From positions 1-64,000 of the IMG/VR virus record IMGVR_UViG_3300020411_001522: a stretch of 64,000 bases of DNA, one strand, 5' to 3'. Below are positions 49,007 to 56,834 of the stretch, one piece after another. A model generated the notes under the pieces. The model made no database searches. It was not told the origin of the DNA and was given only the letters and a program-made list of their open reading frames with translations. This DNA comes from a virus. The first letter of the stretch is position 1. Each line of letters begins with the position of its first letter. Position numbers and translations under genes: made by a program.

Positions 49007-49172
49007 AATCGCATGTGAGACCTACTGCCTCAGTCAGATGTGTCTTGTACAATTCCACGATCTCTGCCCTCTGTTGAGGTGTAAGATCGGGATGTCGGTC
49101 TGCACGGTCAAGCTTTTCAGCAATGTCCACACAAGTAATACCTGCTACAAGTATTCCGACTAGATGTATCAT
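48990..49172 (-). CDS. Riboswitch-linked small peptide, 60 aa
   Basis: MIHLVGILVAGITCVDIAEK then a charged helix with D-L-T-P-Q-Q-R-A-E-I-V-E-L-Y. Its ATG follows directly after CGTTCATCCC of the riboswitch expression platform, with GGAG 10 bases before it. A hydrophobic N-terminus may anchor it in the membrane. It is the first gene controlled by the riboswitch; unrecognised otherwise. Confidence 0.6.
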   Translation of the reverse strand: MIHLVGILVAGITCVDIAEKLDRADRHPDLTPQQRAEIVELYKTHLTEAVGLTCDWDAND

Positions 49173-49185
49173 GGGATGAACGCTC

Positions 49186-49225
49186 CGTTCCGCGACTTAC
49201 TTGCGTCCCCTAAGGGATGAACGAT
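49186..49225 (-). promoter_or_regulatory. Glutamine-riboswitch-like RNA (glnA/Downstream-peptide type)
   Basis: Minus strand ATCGTTCATCCCTTAGGGGA then CGCAAGTAAGTCGCGGAACG. P1 CGTTC/GAACG, P2 CCC-TTA-GGG, and the conserved GACGCAAGTA core match glutamine-II riboswitches (core GACG-x-AAGTA, closing CGUUC/GAACG). In cyanobacteria and cyanophages they sense L-glutamine and act before small peptide genes. Downstream, GAACG can instead pair with a second CGTTC next to the ATG (GAACG-GAG-CGTTC), giving a plausible switch. Confidence 0.75.
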
Positions 49226-49294
49226 ACAGATATGTTATCATATCCACAACTATTTAGCAAACTTAGTCATTTAACTTAACGTTAACCTTAAGTT

Positions 49295-49729
49295 TTACGT
49301 CTTCTCTTCCCATGGGTCGGGGTATTCGGTAATATCCGATGCCTTTTCAGATGTGATTTCACCTGTTTCAAAAACTTCAAGTGGTCCTTTATACCAAAGC
49401 TCGGGTGGTGGCCATGAAGAGATGTACATGTCGTTGAGTCCTGCGACTTCTGATGGTTTTTCCACGATGATTGTGTTTTTCTTTTCTTCCTCATTCCATT
49501 GATCAACAATGTTTTCAATTTGTTGATCAACATCATGCATGGTCTTATCGACCTTAAATTCTAACCACCATTTTGCATACCAAGGTAGGCAAAAATTCAG
49601 AAGGATGAATCTAAAGATACCCTTCTGTTTCTTAGACCAATCCTCAAACTGTTGCACTTCAGTAGGGACACCGCCCCACCTGTGCGTAAACTCAAAGTGA
49701 AAATCCTGCGAAGGTGTCTTTCCCAACAT
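49295..49729 (-). CDS. Hypothetical protein overlapping nrdB, 144 aa
   Basis: From ATG 49729 (MLGKTPSQDFHFEFTHRWGG) with GGAGG about 10 bases upstream, overlapping the end of nrdB by 38 bases. Aromatic-rich (many Trp), acidic C-terminal half, P-x-P-P-P-E-L-W. No family recognised. Probably linked to the nrd genes. Confidence 0.55.
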   Translation of the reverse strand: MLGKTPSQDFHFEFTHRWGGVPTEVQQFEDWSKKQKGIFRFILLNFCLPWYAKWWLEFKVDKTMHDVDQQIENIVDQWNEEEKKNTIIVEKPSEVAGLNDMYISSWPPPELWYKGPLEVFETGEITSEKASDITEYPDPWEEKT

Positions 49730-50828
49730 CTTGTTTGATGCCTCCCACAATGTATGATTCAATCTCAGTTTCCTGAGGAGCATTCTGTTGCCCTTTGCTA
49801 TTTAGCCAGTGGTTTGTCCATGGGAGTGGGTTAGTGCTCAGTGGTTGATCGAATACTGGTGTCAATCCAATCGCTTTCATGCGACGGTTTGCAGTCCATT
49901 CAACATACTGAGTCAGTAGTCTTTCATTAAGACCAATGATGCTACCTTGTGAGAAGAGATAGGTTGCCCAATCTTTCTCCTCTTCTACAGCATCAACAAA
50001 CATTTGTGTAATGTTTTCTCTTTCTTCGCGTGCAATCTCTTGCATCTCTGGATCATCACCTTGATCCCATCGTTTAAGGATCTTCTGTGTGATGTTTAGA
50101 TGTTGTGATTCATCTCTTGCAATCAATGCAATGATCTTTGCTGACCCTTCCATGAGTTTCAACTCACCGAAAGCGAAAGAGCATGCAAATGAAACATAGA
50201 AACGAATACCTTCTAGGATGTTGACGTTAGCAACTGCCCTATAAAGTTTTCTCTTGAGGTCGTGCAATGTCCACTGTGAAGTAGGTGAGTCTCTCCAATC
50301 CTTCTTCCAGAAGTTGCTGTCTGCATACTGTCCTACTGCTTCAAGGAATTCATCGTATGCACTTGTGACAGACTTGGCACGAGCTAAAATCTTTTCGTCA
50401 TCTAAAACTGTATCAAATACCTCTGATGGATCTGAGTATACATTCTTGATGATGTGTGTATATGAGCGTGAATGAATTTGCTCCATGAAATTCCATACAC
50501 CAATACATCCTTCCAACTCAGGAAGACTACAGTAAGGTGCAAATGCCATGCCAGGACCTCTGCCCTGCACACTGTCAAGAAGGATTTGATACTTAAGGTT
50601 AGAAGTATAAATGTGCTTCTGTTGATCGTTTAGTGTTTTGTAATCTGAGCGATCCTTCTGTAGAGATACCTCCTCAGGTCTCCAAAAGAATCCTAGTTGT
50701 GATTGAGTTAGTCTCTCAAAGTCTGGATACTTATATTCATCATACCTCTGCATCCCTAGGGGTGCTCCAAAAAACATTGGTTGTTTAGTAGTGTCGGTCT
50801 TGTTGCTATTAAAAACAGTTACGGACAT
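49692..50828 (-). CDS. nrdB: Ribonucleotide reductase small subunit
   Basis: 378 residues from ATG 50828 (MSVTVFNSNKTDTTKQPMFF), preferred to the 50855 ATG (overlapping the nrdA stop) by comparison with phage NrdB starts. Iron ligand motifs W-N-F-M-E-Q-I-H-S-R-S-Y and A-R-D-E-S-Q-H-L place it in class Ia; the radical Tyr sits near Y-T-H. Supplies the tyrosyl radical to NrdA for dNTP synthesis. Confidence 0.9.
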   Translation of the reverse strand: MSVTVFNSNKTDTTKQPMFFGAPLGMQRYDEYKYPDFERLTQSQLGFFWRPEEVSLQKDRSDYKTLNDQQKHIYTSNLKYQILLDSVQGRGPGMAFAPYCSLPELEGCIGVWNFMEQIHSRSYTHIIKNVYSDPSEVFDTVLDDEKILARAKSVTSAYDEFLEAVGQYADSNFWKKDWRDSPTSQWTLHDLKRKLYRAVANVNILEGIRFYVSFACSFAFGELKLMEGSAKIIALIARDESQHLNITQKILKRWDQGDDPEMQEIAREERENITQMFVDAVEEEKDWATYLFSQGSIIGLNERLLTQYVEWTANRRMKAIGLTPVFDQPLSTNPLPWTNHWLNSKGQQNAPQETEIESYIVGGIKQDVGKDTFAGFSL

Positions 50829-50847
50829 TCGATTATTAGGGATAGGG

Positions 50848-53136
50848 TTATACATTACAAGCGTCACAATCTGCCTCATCACCAGACAGAATTTCATTTA
50901 CTAGGTCTTCTACTTTAGCAGAAGTATCGTCTTCATCTTTCTTATTATCGTATGTGTTTTGATAGTATGATGTTTTCCATCCATATTTGTATGTCGTAAG
51001 CAAGTCGTTTGCCATTACTGACATAGGGACATCACTATTCGCATAATTTTGTGGATTGTATGACCAGTTACCACTGATCGCTTGGTCAAAGAACTTTTGC
51101 ATGACCGCAACAACCTTGATATATCCCTCATTGGATGGCATATCCCACAAGAGAGTGTAGTTATTTTTTAGTGTGTTGTATTGCGGAACAATCTGCTTAA
51201 GAGGTCCTTTCTTCGATTTCTTAATGGACAGGTAGTCGCGAGGTGGTTCGATTCCATTTGTTGCATTTGACACAACGGAACTGCTCTCCGATGGCATCTG
51301 TGCGGACAGAGTGCTGTGTCTGAGTCCGAACCTGAGGATGTCATCCCGTAAAGAATTCCAATCATGTTGATACTCTGGTGCGACGATGTTATCTACGTCC
51401 TTCTTATATGTATCGATCGGAAGAATTCCATCATGATACTTTGTGACTGAGAAATTACCACAAGGTCCTCTCTCTTTTGACAGAGTATTTGATGCTCTCA
51501 ACAGGTAGTATTGGAATGACTCTGTAAGTTTATGGACAAGATCATATGCCTCTTGTGAGTCATAACTTGCACCATTCTTAGCAAGGTAATGTGCTAGTCC
51601 AATGTAACCAATACCTAGTGAGCGACGTGCGATAGTAGAATCTTCTGCTGCCTTAACAGGATACTCTTGATAGTCAATCAACTCCTCAAGACCACGGACT
51701 GCAAGGTCACATAGATTCTCCAACTCCTCTACTCTATTGATCTTACCTACGTTGATAGCAGACAAGATACACAATGCAATCTCACCCTGTCCTTGGATAG
51801 ATTGAATAGGATCTGTAGGTAGAGTGATCTCTTGACACAAGTTACTCATATTCACTTTGTCTTTGAAAGATGAATGAGAGTTACAGTGATCGATATTCAT
51901 AATGTAAATACGACCTGTCTCTGATCTCTCTTTCAATAGAGAAAGAATTATCTCCTGTGCGGAGACAACAGTCTTAGGGATGGTTTCGTCGGATTCGTAT
52001 CTGGTGTAAAGATCGTCAAAGCTATCAGTGCCAAAGGCATCATAAAGACCAGGCACGTCATGAGGACTGAATAGACTGATCGTTGCATCTTGAATAAACC
52101 TCTTATAAAATAACTCAGAAATTTGAATGCTGTAGTCTAGTTTACGGACACGATTATCCTCTGTCCCTTTATTATTTTTTAAGACAAGGATGTCTTCTAT
52201 TTCTTGGTGCCAAATGGGGAAGTGGACAGTCGCTGATCCACCACGGATGCCATTTTGAGTGCAACATCTGACAGTGCTTTCAAACTTTTTGAGGAACGGG
52301 ACAACACCTGTGTGCTGCACTTCACCCCCACGGATTTTGCTGTTGATGCCACGGATTCTGCCTGCGTTAATCCCGATTCCAGCCCTTTGAGCAACGTAGT
52401 AACCAATAGCCATGTCACTGCTAAAGATGCTATCGAGGGTGTCATCAATATCAACAAGAACACAGCTAGCAAATTGCCTAAGGGGAGTCCGCACACCTCC
52501 CATGATAGGGGTGGGGATGTTGATTTTGTGCCTTGAGATTGCGTCGTAGTATTTTTTGACATAGGTTAGTCTGCTATCAAGAGGATAGCGTTGAAAAAGT
52601 GTAGCAGCGATCATGATATACATCTGCTGTGGTGTTTCATACACCTCACCAGAGGATCGATCTTGTACGAGATATTTATCAACTACTTGTCGAATACCTG
52701 CATATGTGAACAAATAGTCTCGATCATAGTCAACCATGTTGTTGATTTCGCTCCACTCCTCTTCGCTATAAGCGTCTAGAAGGGCAGGGTCATACAGTCC
52801 ATGATCAATACAGTCTTTGATGTGCTGATACAAATGTGGATGTGAGTCTGGATGGTTGTCATAGACTGCTTTCCTAAGAGAAAACAGGAGCAAACGTGCT
52901 GCGACAAACTGATAGTTTGGTGCGTCCAGAGAAATCAAATCGTTTGCAGACTTGATAAGAATCTCTTGGATGTCATTAGTTTTGATGCCGTCAAAAAATT
53001 GAATGTTAGCATTCATTTCGATGGCAGACTCGGAGACTCCTCCGATGCCTTCACATGCCATCTCGACCATCTTATGAATTTTTTCTAAGTTAAGTGACTC
53101 AACACTGCCATTACGCTTGACGACGTTGGTGCTCAT
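50848..53136 (-). CDS. nrdA: Ribonucleotide reductase large subunit
   Basis: 762 residues with an N-terminal ATP cone (V-V-K-R-N-G-S-V-E-S-L), active-site Cys at F-A-S-C-V-L, the N-L-C-Q-E motif with catalytic Cys, I-A-L-C-I-L-S-A-I-N, and a C-terminal C-D-A-C pair that is re-reduced by glutaredoxin/thioredoxin. Reduces ribonucleotides to deoxyribonucleotides. Overlaps primase by 4 bases. Confidence 0.95.
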   Translation of the reverse strand: MSTNVVKRNGSVESLNLEKIHKMVEMACEGIGGVSESAIEMNANIQFFDGIKTNDIQEILIKSANDLISLDAPNYQFVAARLLLFSLRKAVYDNHPDSHPHLYQHIKDCIDHGLYDPALLDAYSEEEWSEINNMVDYDRDYLFTYAGIRQVVDKYLVQDRSSGEVYETPQQMYIMIAATLFQRYPLDSRLTYVKKYYDAISRHKINIPTPIMGGVRTPLRQFASCVLVDIDDTLDSIFSSDMAIGYYVAQRAGIGINAGRIRGINSKIRGGEVQHTGVVPFLKKFESTVRCCTQNGIRGGSATVHFPIWHQEIEDILVLKNNKGTEDNRVRKLDYSIQISELFYKRFIQDATISLFSPHDVPGLYDAFGTDSFDDLYTRYESDETIPKTVVSAQEIILSLLKERSETGRIYIMNIDHCNSHSSFKDKVNMSNLCQEITLPTDPIQSIQGQGEIALCILSAINVGKINRVEELENLCDLAVRGLEELIDYQEYPVKAAEDSTIARRSLGIGYIGLAHYLAKNGASYDSQEAYDLVHKLTESFQYYLLRASNTLSKERGPCGNFSVTKYHDGILPIDTYKKDVDNIVAPEYQHDWNSLRDDILRFGLRHSTLSAQMPSESSSVVSNATNGIEPPRDYLSIKKSKKGPLKQIVPQYNTLKNNYTLLWDMPSNEGYIKVVAVMQKFFDQAISGNWSYNPQNYANSDVPMSVMANDLLTTYKYGWKTSYYQNTYDNKKDEDDTSAKVEDLVNEILSGDEADCDACNV

Positions 53137-54110
53137 ACCTTTTTCCAGAATGTTAGTTTTACTTTTGCTTCGGCACCCTTAAAGGTGTTACGTTTTACGA
53201 TCTCTTTAACGTCATGACCTGCTAGGTGCATGTCATTGAGATCTTTTTCTTTAATTGTTTTAGGGAATATCACTACAGGATATCCTTTATCAATAGTATT
53301 ACTTATTTTATCAACGATCTCCTTGTTTCGTGGTTCGTTGTCGAAGACGAATACAAATTGATAATCGAAAGTGCTGTAGTCAACATCACTACCACACATA
53401 GCAATAGCATTTCCAAGGAAATAACTGTCGAATGGTCCTTCTGTGACATATACAATCTCATCTTTGTTGATACGATCTAGTCCAAAGAGTTTAGTCTTAT
53501 CTTTGTTGAAGATACATGTGATATATCTTAGCACACTTTTAGGTGCTAGAGACCTACCTTGTATTCCAAACCAGTTACCATCCACATCGATGAGTGGGAT
53601 GATGATTCTTGGTTGGTCATTCTTCAAACTCTCAAAGTAGTTTGGACTTTGTTTGTTGACCCATGCTTTAAACTTGTCAACATAATACAGAGAATAGAAT
53701 GCCTCTGCAGGTAGTTGCCTCTTTGTTAAATACTCTCTTGCGGGATGCTCATTATTTAGACTAGCAATCGATTCCAGACCTGTTGGCTTACTAGCAAAGT
53801 AAGGCTTTGCTGACAGGTCAGGTAGCACGTCTTTCTTCTTAGGTTTCTTATACTTTTCTAAGAGATATTCTGAGTATAAGTCTGATGCCTGATCCTTTAA
53901 GAAGGTAGAAAGAGACTTAGAGATACCACAGTTGTGACATTTATAAACGTAATCGTTATTGCGGACAAAAAAATACCCCCTCGCTTTACTCTTATAGCGT
54001 TGGGAGTCACCACAATAGGGACACCTAAAGTTGTAGGTGCGTCCTTGATGTTTGAATTTTTCTAATCTGACACCAACACGATCAATGTATTGGGTATCAA
54101 TGTAACTCAT
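53133..54110 (-). CDS. 61: DNA primase gp61
   Basis: 325 residues. Zinc finger C-P-Y-C (30-33) ... C-H-N-C (58-61), then Toprim-like V-T-E-G-P-F-D-S-Y and F-V-F-D-N-E-P-R, matching T4-type primase. It makes RNA primers with the gp41 helicase, encoded at 62226. The start at M1 uses a coupled overlap with the coiled-coil gene. Confidence 0.9.
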   Translation of the reverse strand: MSYIDTQYIDRVGVRLEKFKHQGRTYNFRCPYCGDSQRYKSKARGYFFVRNNDYVYKCHNCGISKSLSTFLKDQASDLYSEYLLEKYKKPKKKDVLPDLSAKPYFASKPTGLESIASLNNEHPAREYLTKRQLPAEAFYSLYYVDKFKAWVNKQSPNYFESLKNDQPRIIIPLIDVDGNWFGIQGRSLAPKSVLRYITCIFNKDKTKLFGLDRINKDEIVYVTEGPFDSYFLGNAIAMCGSDVDYSTFDYQFVFVFDNEPRNKEIVDKISNTIDKGYPVVIFPKTIKEKDLNDMHLAGHDVKEIVKRNTFKGAEAKVKLTFWKKV

Positions 54111-54499
54111 TCAAGTCGGTGCATCTCTCCGACCATCATACTGGATTGTTGCTCAGGTGTCAACACGTTACCTAAAATTTTCTGGCCTGCAGGAGACACT
54201 ACGAAAGAAATTACTGTGAGGGCACCTGCGATAGTCCACATTTTCTTCTCCATCATACGGAGTCTGTCGTCTACCAGACGGATGTCTCTCTCACATCCTT
54301 TCTTGATAGCATCTGTCTCTCTAGTAATATCTGCGTGGATTCTGTCAACCTTTTCAAACAAAACCTGATCGATCTTGTCTTGCTTGTCCAGTTTTTCATT
54401 GTGTACAGCAAGAAGTTGACCCATCTTTACAGAATTTTCCTGTAATGTGTCAACTACTCTTTCTAATCTTTCTAATATTGCAGAATTAATGTCAGACAT
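54107..54499 (-). CDS. Coiled-coil membrane-anchored protein, 130 aa
   Basis: Long coiled coil (about 1-85, heptads of E/K/L) followed by one hydrophobic segment (W-T-I-A-G-A-L-T-V-I-S-F-V-V) near residue 90-105 and a short tail. The layout suggests an anchored coiled-coil protein. T4-like phages carry such small genes; no function known. Overlaps primase by 4 bases. Confidence 0.55.
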   Translation of the reverse strand: MSDINSAILERLERVVDTLQENSVKMGQLLAVHNEKLDKQDKIDQVLFEKVDRIHADITRETDAIKKGCERDIRLVDDRLRMMEKKMWTIAGALTVISFVVSPAGQKILGNVLTPEQQSSMMVGEMHRLE

Positions 54500-54894
54500 T
54501 ATACGCCTAGTGCTTTTTGTCTCTTGTCCCAGTAGAATTTGATTACTTGATTAGGGTATAGTCGTGTGATTTTAATCTTGTTATGCACCTCAGGTCTGTA
54601 GATCTTTCTGAGTTGTATCTTTATTTCTGACGGTGACTTACCGTACAAAACATATGAATCGATTCCATCGAAATGAATAAGGTAAGGGATGATGCTGCTA
54701 TCTTTTTGATAGTGACTTGCTTCTTCTCCTATTCCTACGTTAGTTACAACGTGTCCTTTGGGTTTATACTTTCTCTTCTTGACTTTCTTTCCCCCTAGCA
54801 TGGGGTCATACCCTGCAACAGGACCACTAGCAGCAGCAGATCCAGAGAATCCACCGTTGCCTGCACTCATTGTTGGGGCATCTTCATTAATCAT
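54499..54894 (-). CDS. Conserved cyanophage protein, 131 aa
   Basis: Gly/Ser/Ala-rich N-terminus (1-30), basic K-K-V-K-K-R-K-Y-K-P-K stretch, then a small beta/helix domain with a basic end. TAATG overlap with the coiled-coil gene. Unrecognised function, possibly nucleic-acid binding. Confidence 0.55.
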   Translation of the reverse strand: MINEDAPTMSAGNGGFSGSAAASGPVAGYDPMLGGKKVKKRKYKPKGHVVTNVGIGEEASHYQKDSSIIPYLIHFDGIDSYVLYGKSPSEIKIQLRKIYRPEVHNKIKITRLYPNQVIKFYWDKRQKALGV

Positions 54895-55264
54895 TGATTG
54901 ACGTCAAGGTATCGTATACATCCATATCAATATCCACATCGTTAAATGAGCCTGCATTGATTTCTGGATACCTATCTAAAAATATTAGAAAGGTTTTAAG
55001 TATAGACCAATACTCACGCTCAAGCTTATACATTAGCAACGGTATGGTTGCCTCACCAAACACATTGAATAGTATAACCAGATGGTTGATTATTAAGTTT
55101 GTACGTAATGTCCCAGTCTTTAAGTATCTTTTAAGCAGTCGCTTAAGATATTTGAATTTCTTCATGTCTTCCATGAAGTCATCCACGGTAACCGATTGCG
55201 GATTACTATAGTGTTTGATTGCAAACAGCAAGTGATTCTTATCGGTTAAACTTTCAAAACGCAT
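54887..55264 (-). CDS. Conserved T4-family protein, 125 aa
   Basis: Helical basic protein: N-terminal F-E-S-L-T-D-K-N-H-L-L, then K-x2-K-Y-L-K-R-L-L-K-R-Y, N-L-I-I-N-H-L-V-I-L-F-N-V-F-G, and a D-rich tail. I recognise the pattern from T4-like phages without a function. A GATAAATA box lies ~25 bases upstream. Confidence 0.55.
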   Translation of the reverse strand: MRFESLTDKNHLLFAIKHYSNPQSVTVDDFMEDMKKFKYLKRLLKRYLKTGTLRTNLIINHLVILFNVFGEATIPLLMYKLEREYWSILKTFLIFLDRYPEINAGSFNDVDIDMDVYDTLTSIND

Positions 55265-55294
55265 TACGAATCAGGATTTTCCTGATTTTATTTA

Positions 55295-56140
55295 TCAGCT
55301 TCCGAATGTAAGAGTTGCGGATCCGTTAGTGATAACTTCTTCAGCACCCTTAGAGGTGTTAACAACACATCTATATTTCTGTCCGTCCAACGCATTGCTT
55401 GAAAGTCCACTATATGCAAGAGTTGCAGTGGTGAAGTTTGCGTATGTAATACCTGTGTCTGTGTTGGCAGCGATGTCAACCCATCTAACAGTAGCACTTG
55501 CAGTCTGTCTCTGCCACTTGTAAGTGATGGTGCCAGACTGATCAACTGTGGCAGCAACTGCGAATGTCCCTGCTCCACTAGATGAAGTAGAGTTTGCAGG
55601 TTGTGTGCCGATAGTGATTGTTTCTTGGACGTCTGCTACCACTGTATCGTCTGCGTCATCGCCAGCCGCGGCTGCGGTAGCGTGAGTAAATGCGAGACAC
55701 TCTGCCTTATGACGTGTGTCACCATTGTATGTGGTGTATGTGCGATACAACCACCAACCAGGACCAGTGATACCTCTAGACTTGTTTGCTGCTTTAGTTC
55801 TCTCAGTCTCGTCAACAAATACGAGCTGATAGTCAGAGATGCTATCGCCACCCTTGATAACGTACTCTGCTACTGCCTTAGGAGGAGTCCTTCTAACGGC
55901 ATTTGCTGCGGTGATTGTTGCAGTAGATCCTGCATACACCTTATGAAGCTCTAGAGCAGTTGCTGACGTTACTTGTTTTACAATGTAAGCGACACCAGAG
56001 ATTTCCAACACGTCACCTACTTTGACAAGGTTGTCAGAAGCGTCCGTGAAGTCTCCAGAAGTTGTTACGGTGGCATCTCCATTGGTTACACCAATGTTTG
56101 TGCCCATTGCTTTCGCATCGAGTAGTCCAAATACAGCCAT
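55295..56140 (-). CDS. Virion protein with C-terminal Ig-like domain, 281 aa
   Basis: N-terminal ~170 residues: compact beta-rich domain; the C-terminal ~105 residues form an Ig-like domain (P-A-N-S-T, Y-K-W-Q-R, Y-R-C-V-V-N-T-S-K-G-A-E) with the paired Trp/Cys-type core. Such domains decorate heads and tails (like T4 Hoc). A perfect TATAAATA box lies 35 bases upstream. Attachment site unknown. Confidence 0.7.
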   Translation of the reverse strand: MAVFGLLDAKAMGTNIGVTNGDATVTTSGDFTDASDNLVKVGDVLEISGVAYIVKQVTSATALELHKVYAGSTATITAANAVRRTPPKAVAEYVIKGGDSISDYQLVFVDETERTKAANKSRGITGPGWWLYRTYTTYNGDTRHKAECLAFTHATAAAAGDDADDTVVADVQETITIGTQPANSTSSSGAGTFAVAATVDQSGTITYKWQRQTASATVRWVDIAANTDTGITYANFTTATLAYSGLSSNALDGQKYRCVVNTSKGAEEVITNGSATLTFGS

Positions 56141-56175
56141 TTTTCTCTAGTAGCGGGGTGGTATCATCTATATGT

Positions 56176-56183
56176 TATTTATA
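56176..56183 (-). promoter_or_regulatory. T4-type late promoter box TATAAATA
   Basis: Perfect octamer on the minus strand, 35 bases upstream of the Ig-domain virion protein, supporting its late expression. Confidence 0.65.
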
Positions 56184-56187
56184 TAAC

Positions 56188-56385
56188 TTACTCCTTTGCA
56201 GCCAAAGCTTCCTTCACTTTCTCAAAGAGAGCGTCATCTGCTGTGGTTTTAGTAAGTTTTACTGCCTTTCCGATGATAAGGAGACAGATATCGATAAGTT
56301 TTTCGCCCAATTCTGCGTCGTCAGGAATCTTAGCGACTGCTGAATCAATTACCTTATAGGCAAGGGGCATTAGAAAGCTCAACAT
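56188..56385 (-). CDS. Small conserved helical protein, 65 aa
   Basis: MLSFLMPLAYKVIDSAVAKI... helical, hydrophobic N-terminus, acidic tail. TATAAATA box 23 bases upstream. Unrecognised; possible membrane association. Separate late unit. Confidence 0.55.
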   Translation of the reverse strand: MLSFLMPLAYKVIDSAVAKIPDDAELGEKLIDICLLIIGKAVKLTKTTADDALFEKVKEALAAKE

Positions 56386-56408
56386 AATTCTATAAACAAG
56401 GGGTACCT

Positions 56409-56416
56409 TATTTATA
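56409..56416 (-). promoter_or_regulatory. T4-type late promoter box TATAAATA
   Basis: Perfect octamer on the minus strand, 23 bases upstream of the 65-residue gene, overlapping the end of the upstream gene. Confidence 0.65.
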
Positions 56417-56834
56417 GCTTTTTATATTCAGTAGGCTCAAGTCCAGCTTGTTGTGCATCATGTTGTTGTGTTAAAGAGATCATCTTTTGTCTCATTCTCT
56501 CTTTAATAACAGCCTTTGCTGCTTTATCTTCTTCGTCCTCATGTGGAATCACATTGCCTTCTGCATCAGTCTGATGATGCTCCTTCTTTACTTCATGAGG
56601 CTCATAGCCAATGCCATCACCATCGTCGTCCCACCAACGTTTGACTTTACCTTTGGTTTTGCCTTTGGCATTTTTCTTAGCAGCTTCTTTAAGACTATCT
56701 ATAGATGCCTTAACGCTGTTTCTTAGTGCTTCTTTCATAAGATCTTCCTTCTTTGGATTAACTGTAATACCTTTCTTAGTAACAGTCTTGAGACCACTTT
56801 TCCTATCAACAGTTTTGCTTGTAGGTTGCATCAA
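56412..56834 (-). CDS. Charged protein with EF-hand-like loop, 140 aa
   Basis: Lys/Glu-rich helical protein with K-R-W-W-D-D-D-G-D-G-I-G-Y-E, a loop resembling calcium-binding DxDGDG loops, near residue 66-80. This WWDDDGDG motif occurs in several cyanophage proteins. Next to the 460-residue gene (ATGA overlap), so likely in the same complex. Function unknown. Confidence 0.6.
   Translation of the reverse strand: MMQPTSKTVDRKSGLKTVTKKGITVNPKKEDLMKEALRNSVKASIDSLKEAAKKNAKGKTKGKVKRWWDDDGDGIGYEPHEVKKEHHQTDAEGNVIPHEDEEDKAAKAVIKERMRQKMISLTQQHDAQQAGLEPTEYKKL

Noticed and set aside
49276-49285. TTAACGTTAA palindrome as an operator
   Set aside because: Short and AT-rich with no repeats nearby; expected by chance in this genome.
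55288-55578. 96-residue minus-strand frame inside the Ig-domain gene
   Set aside because: Wholly overlaps the real frame and has unnatural composition; out-of-frame shadow.
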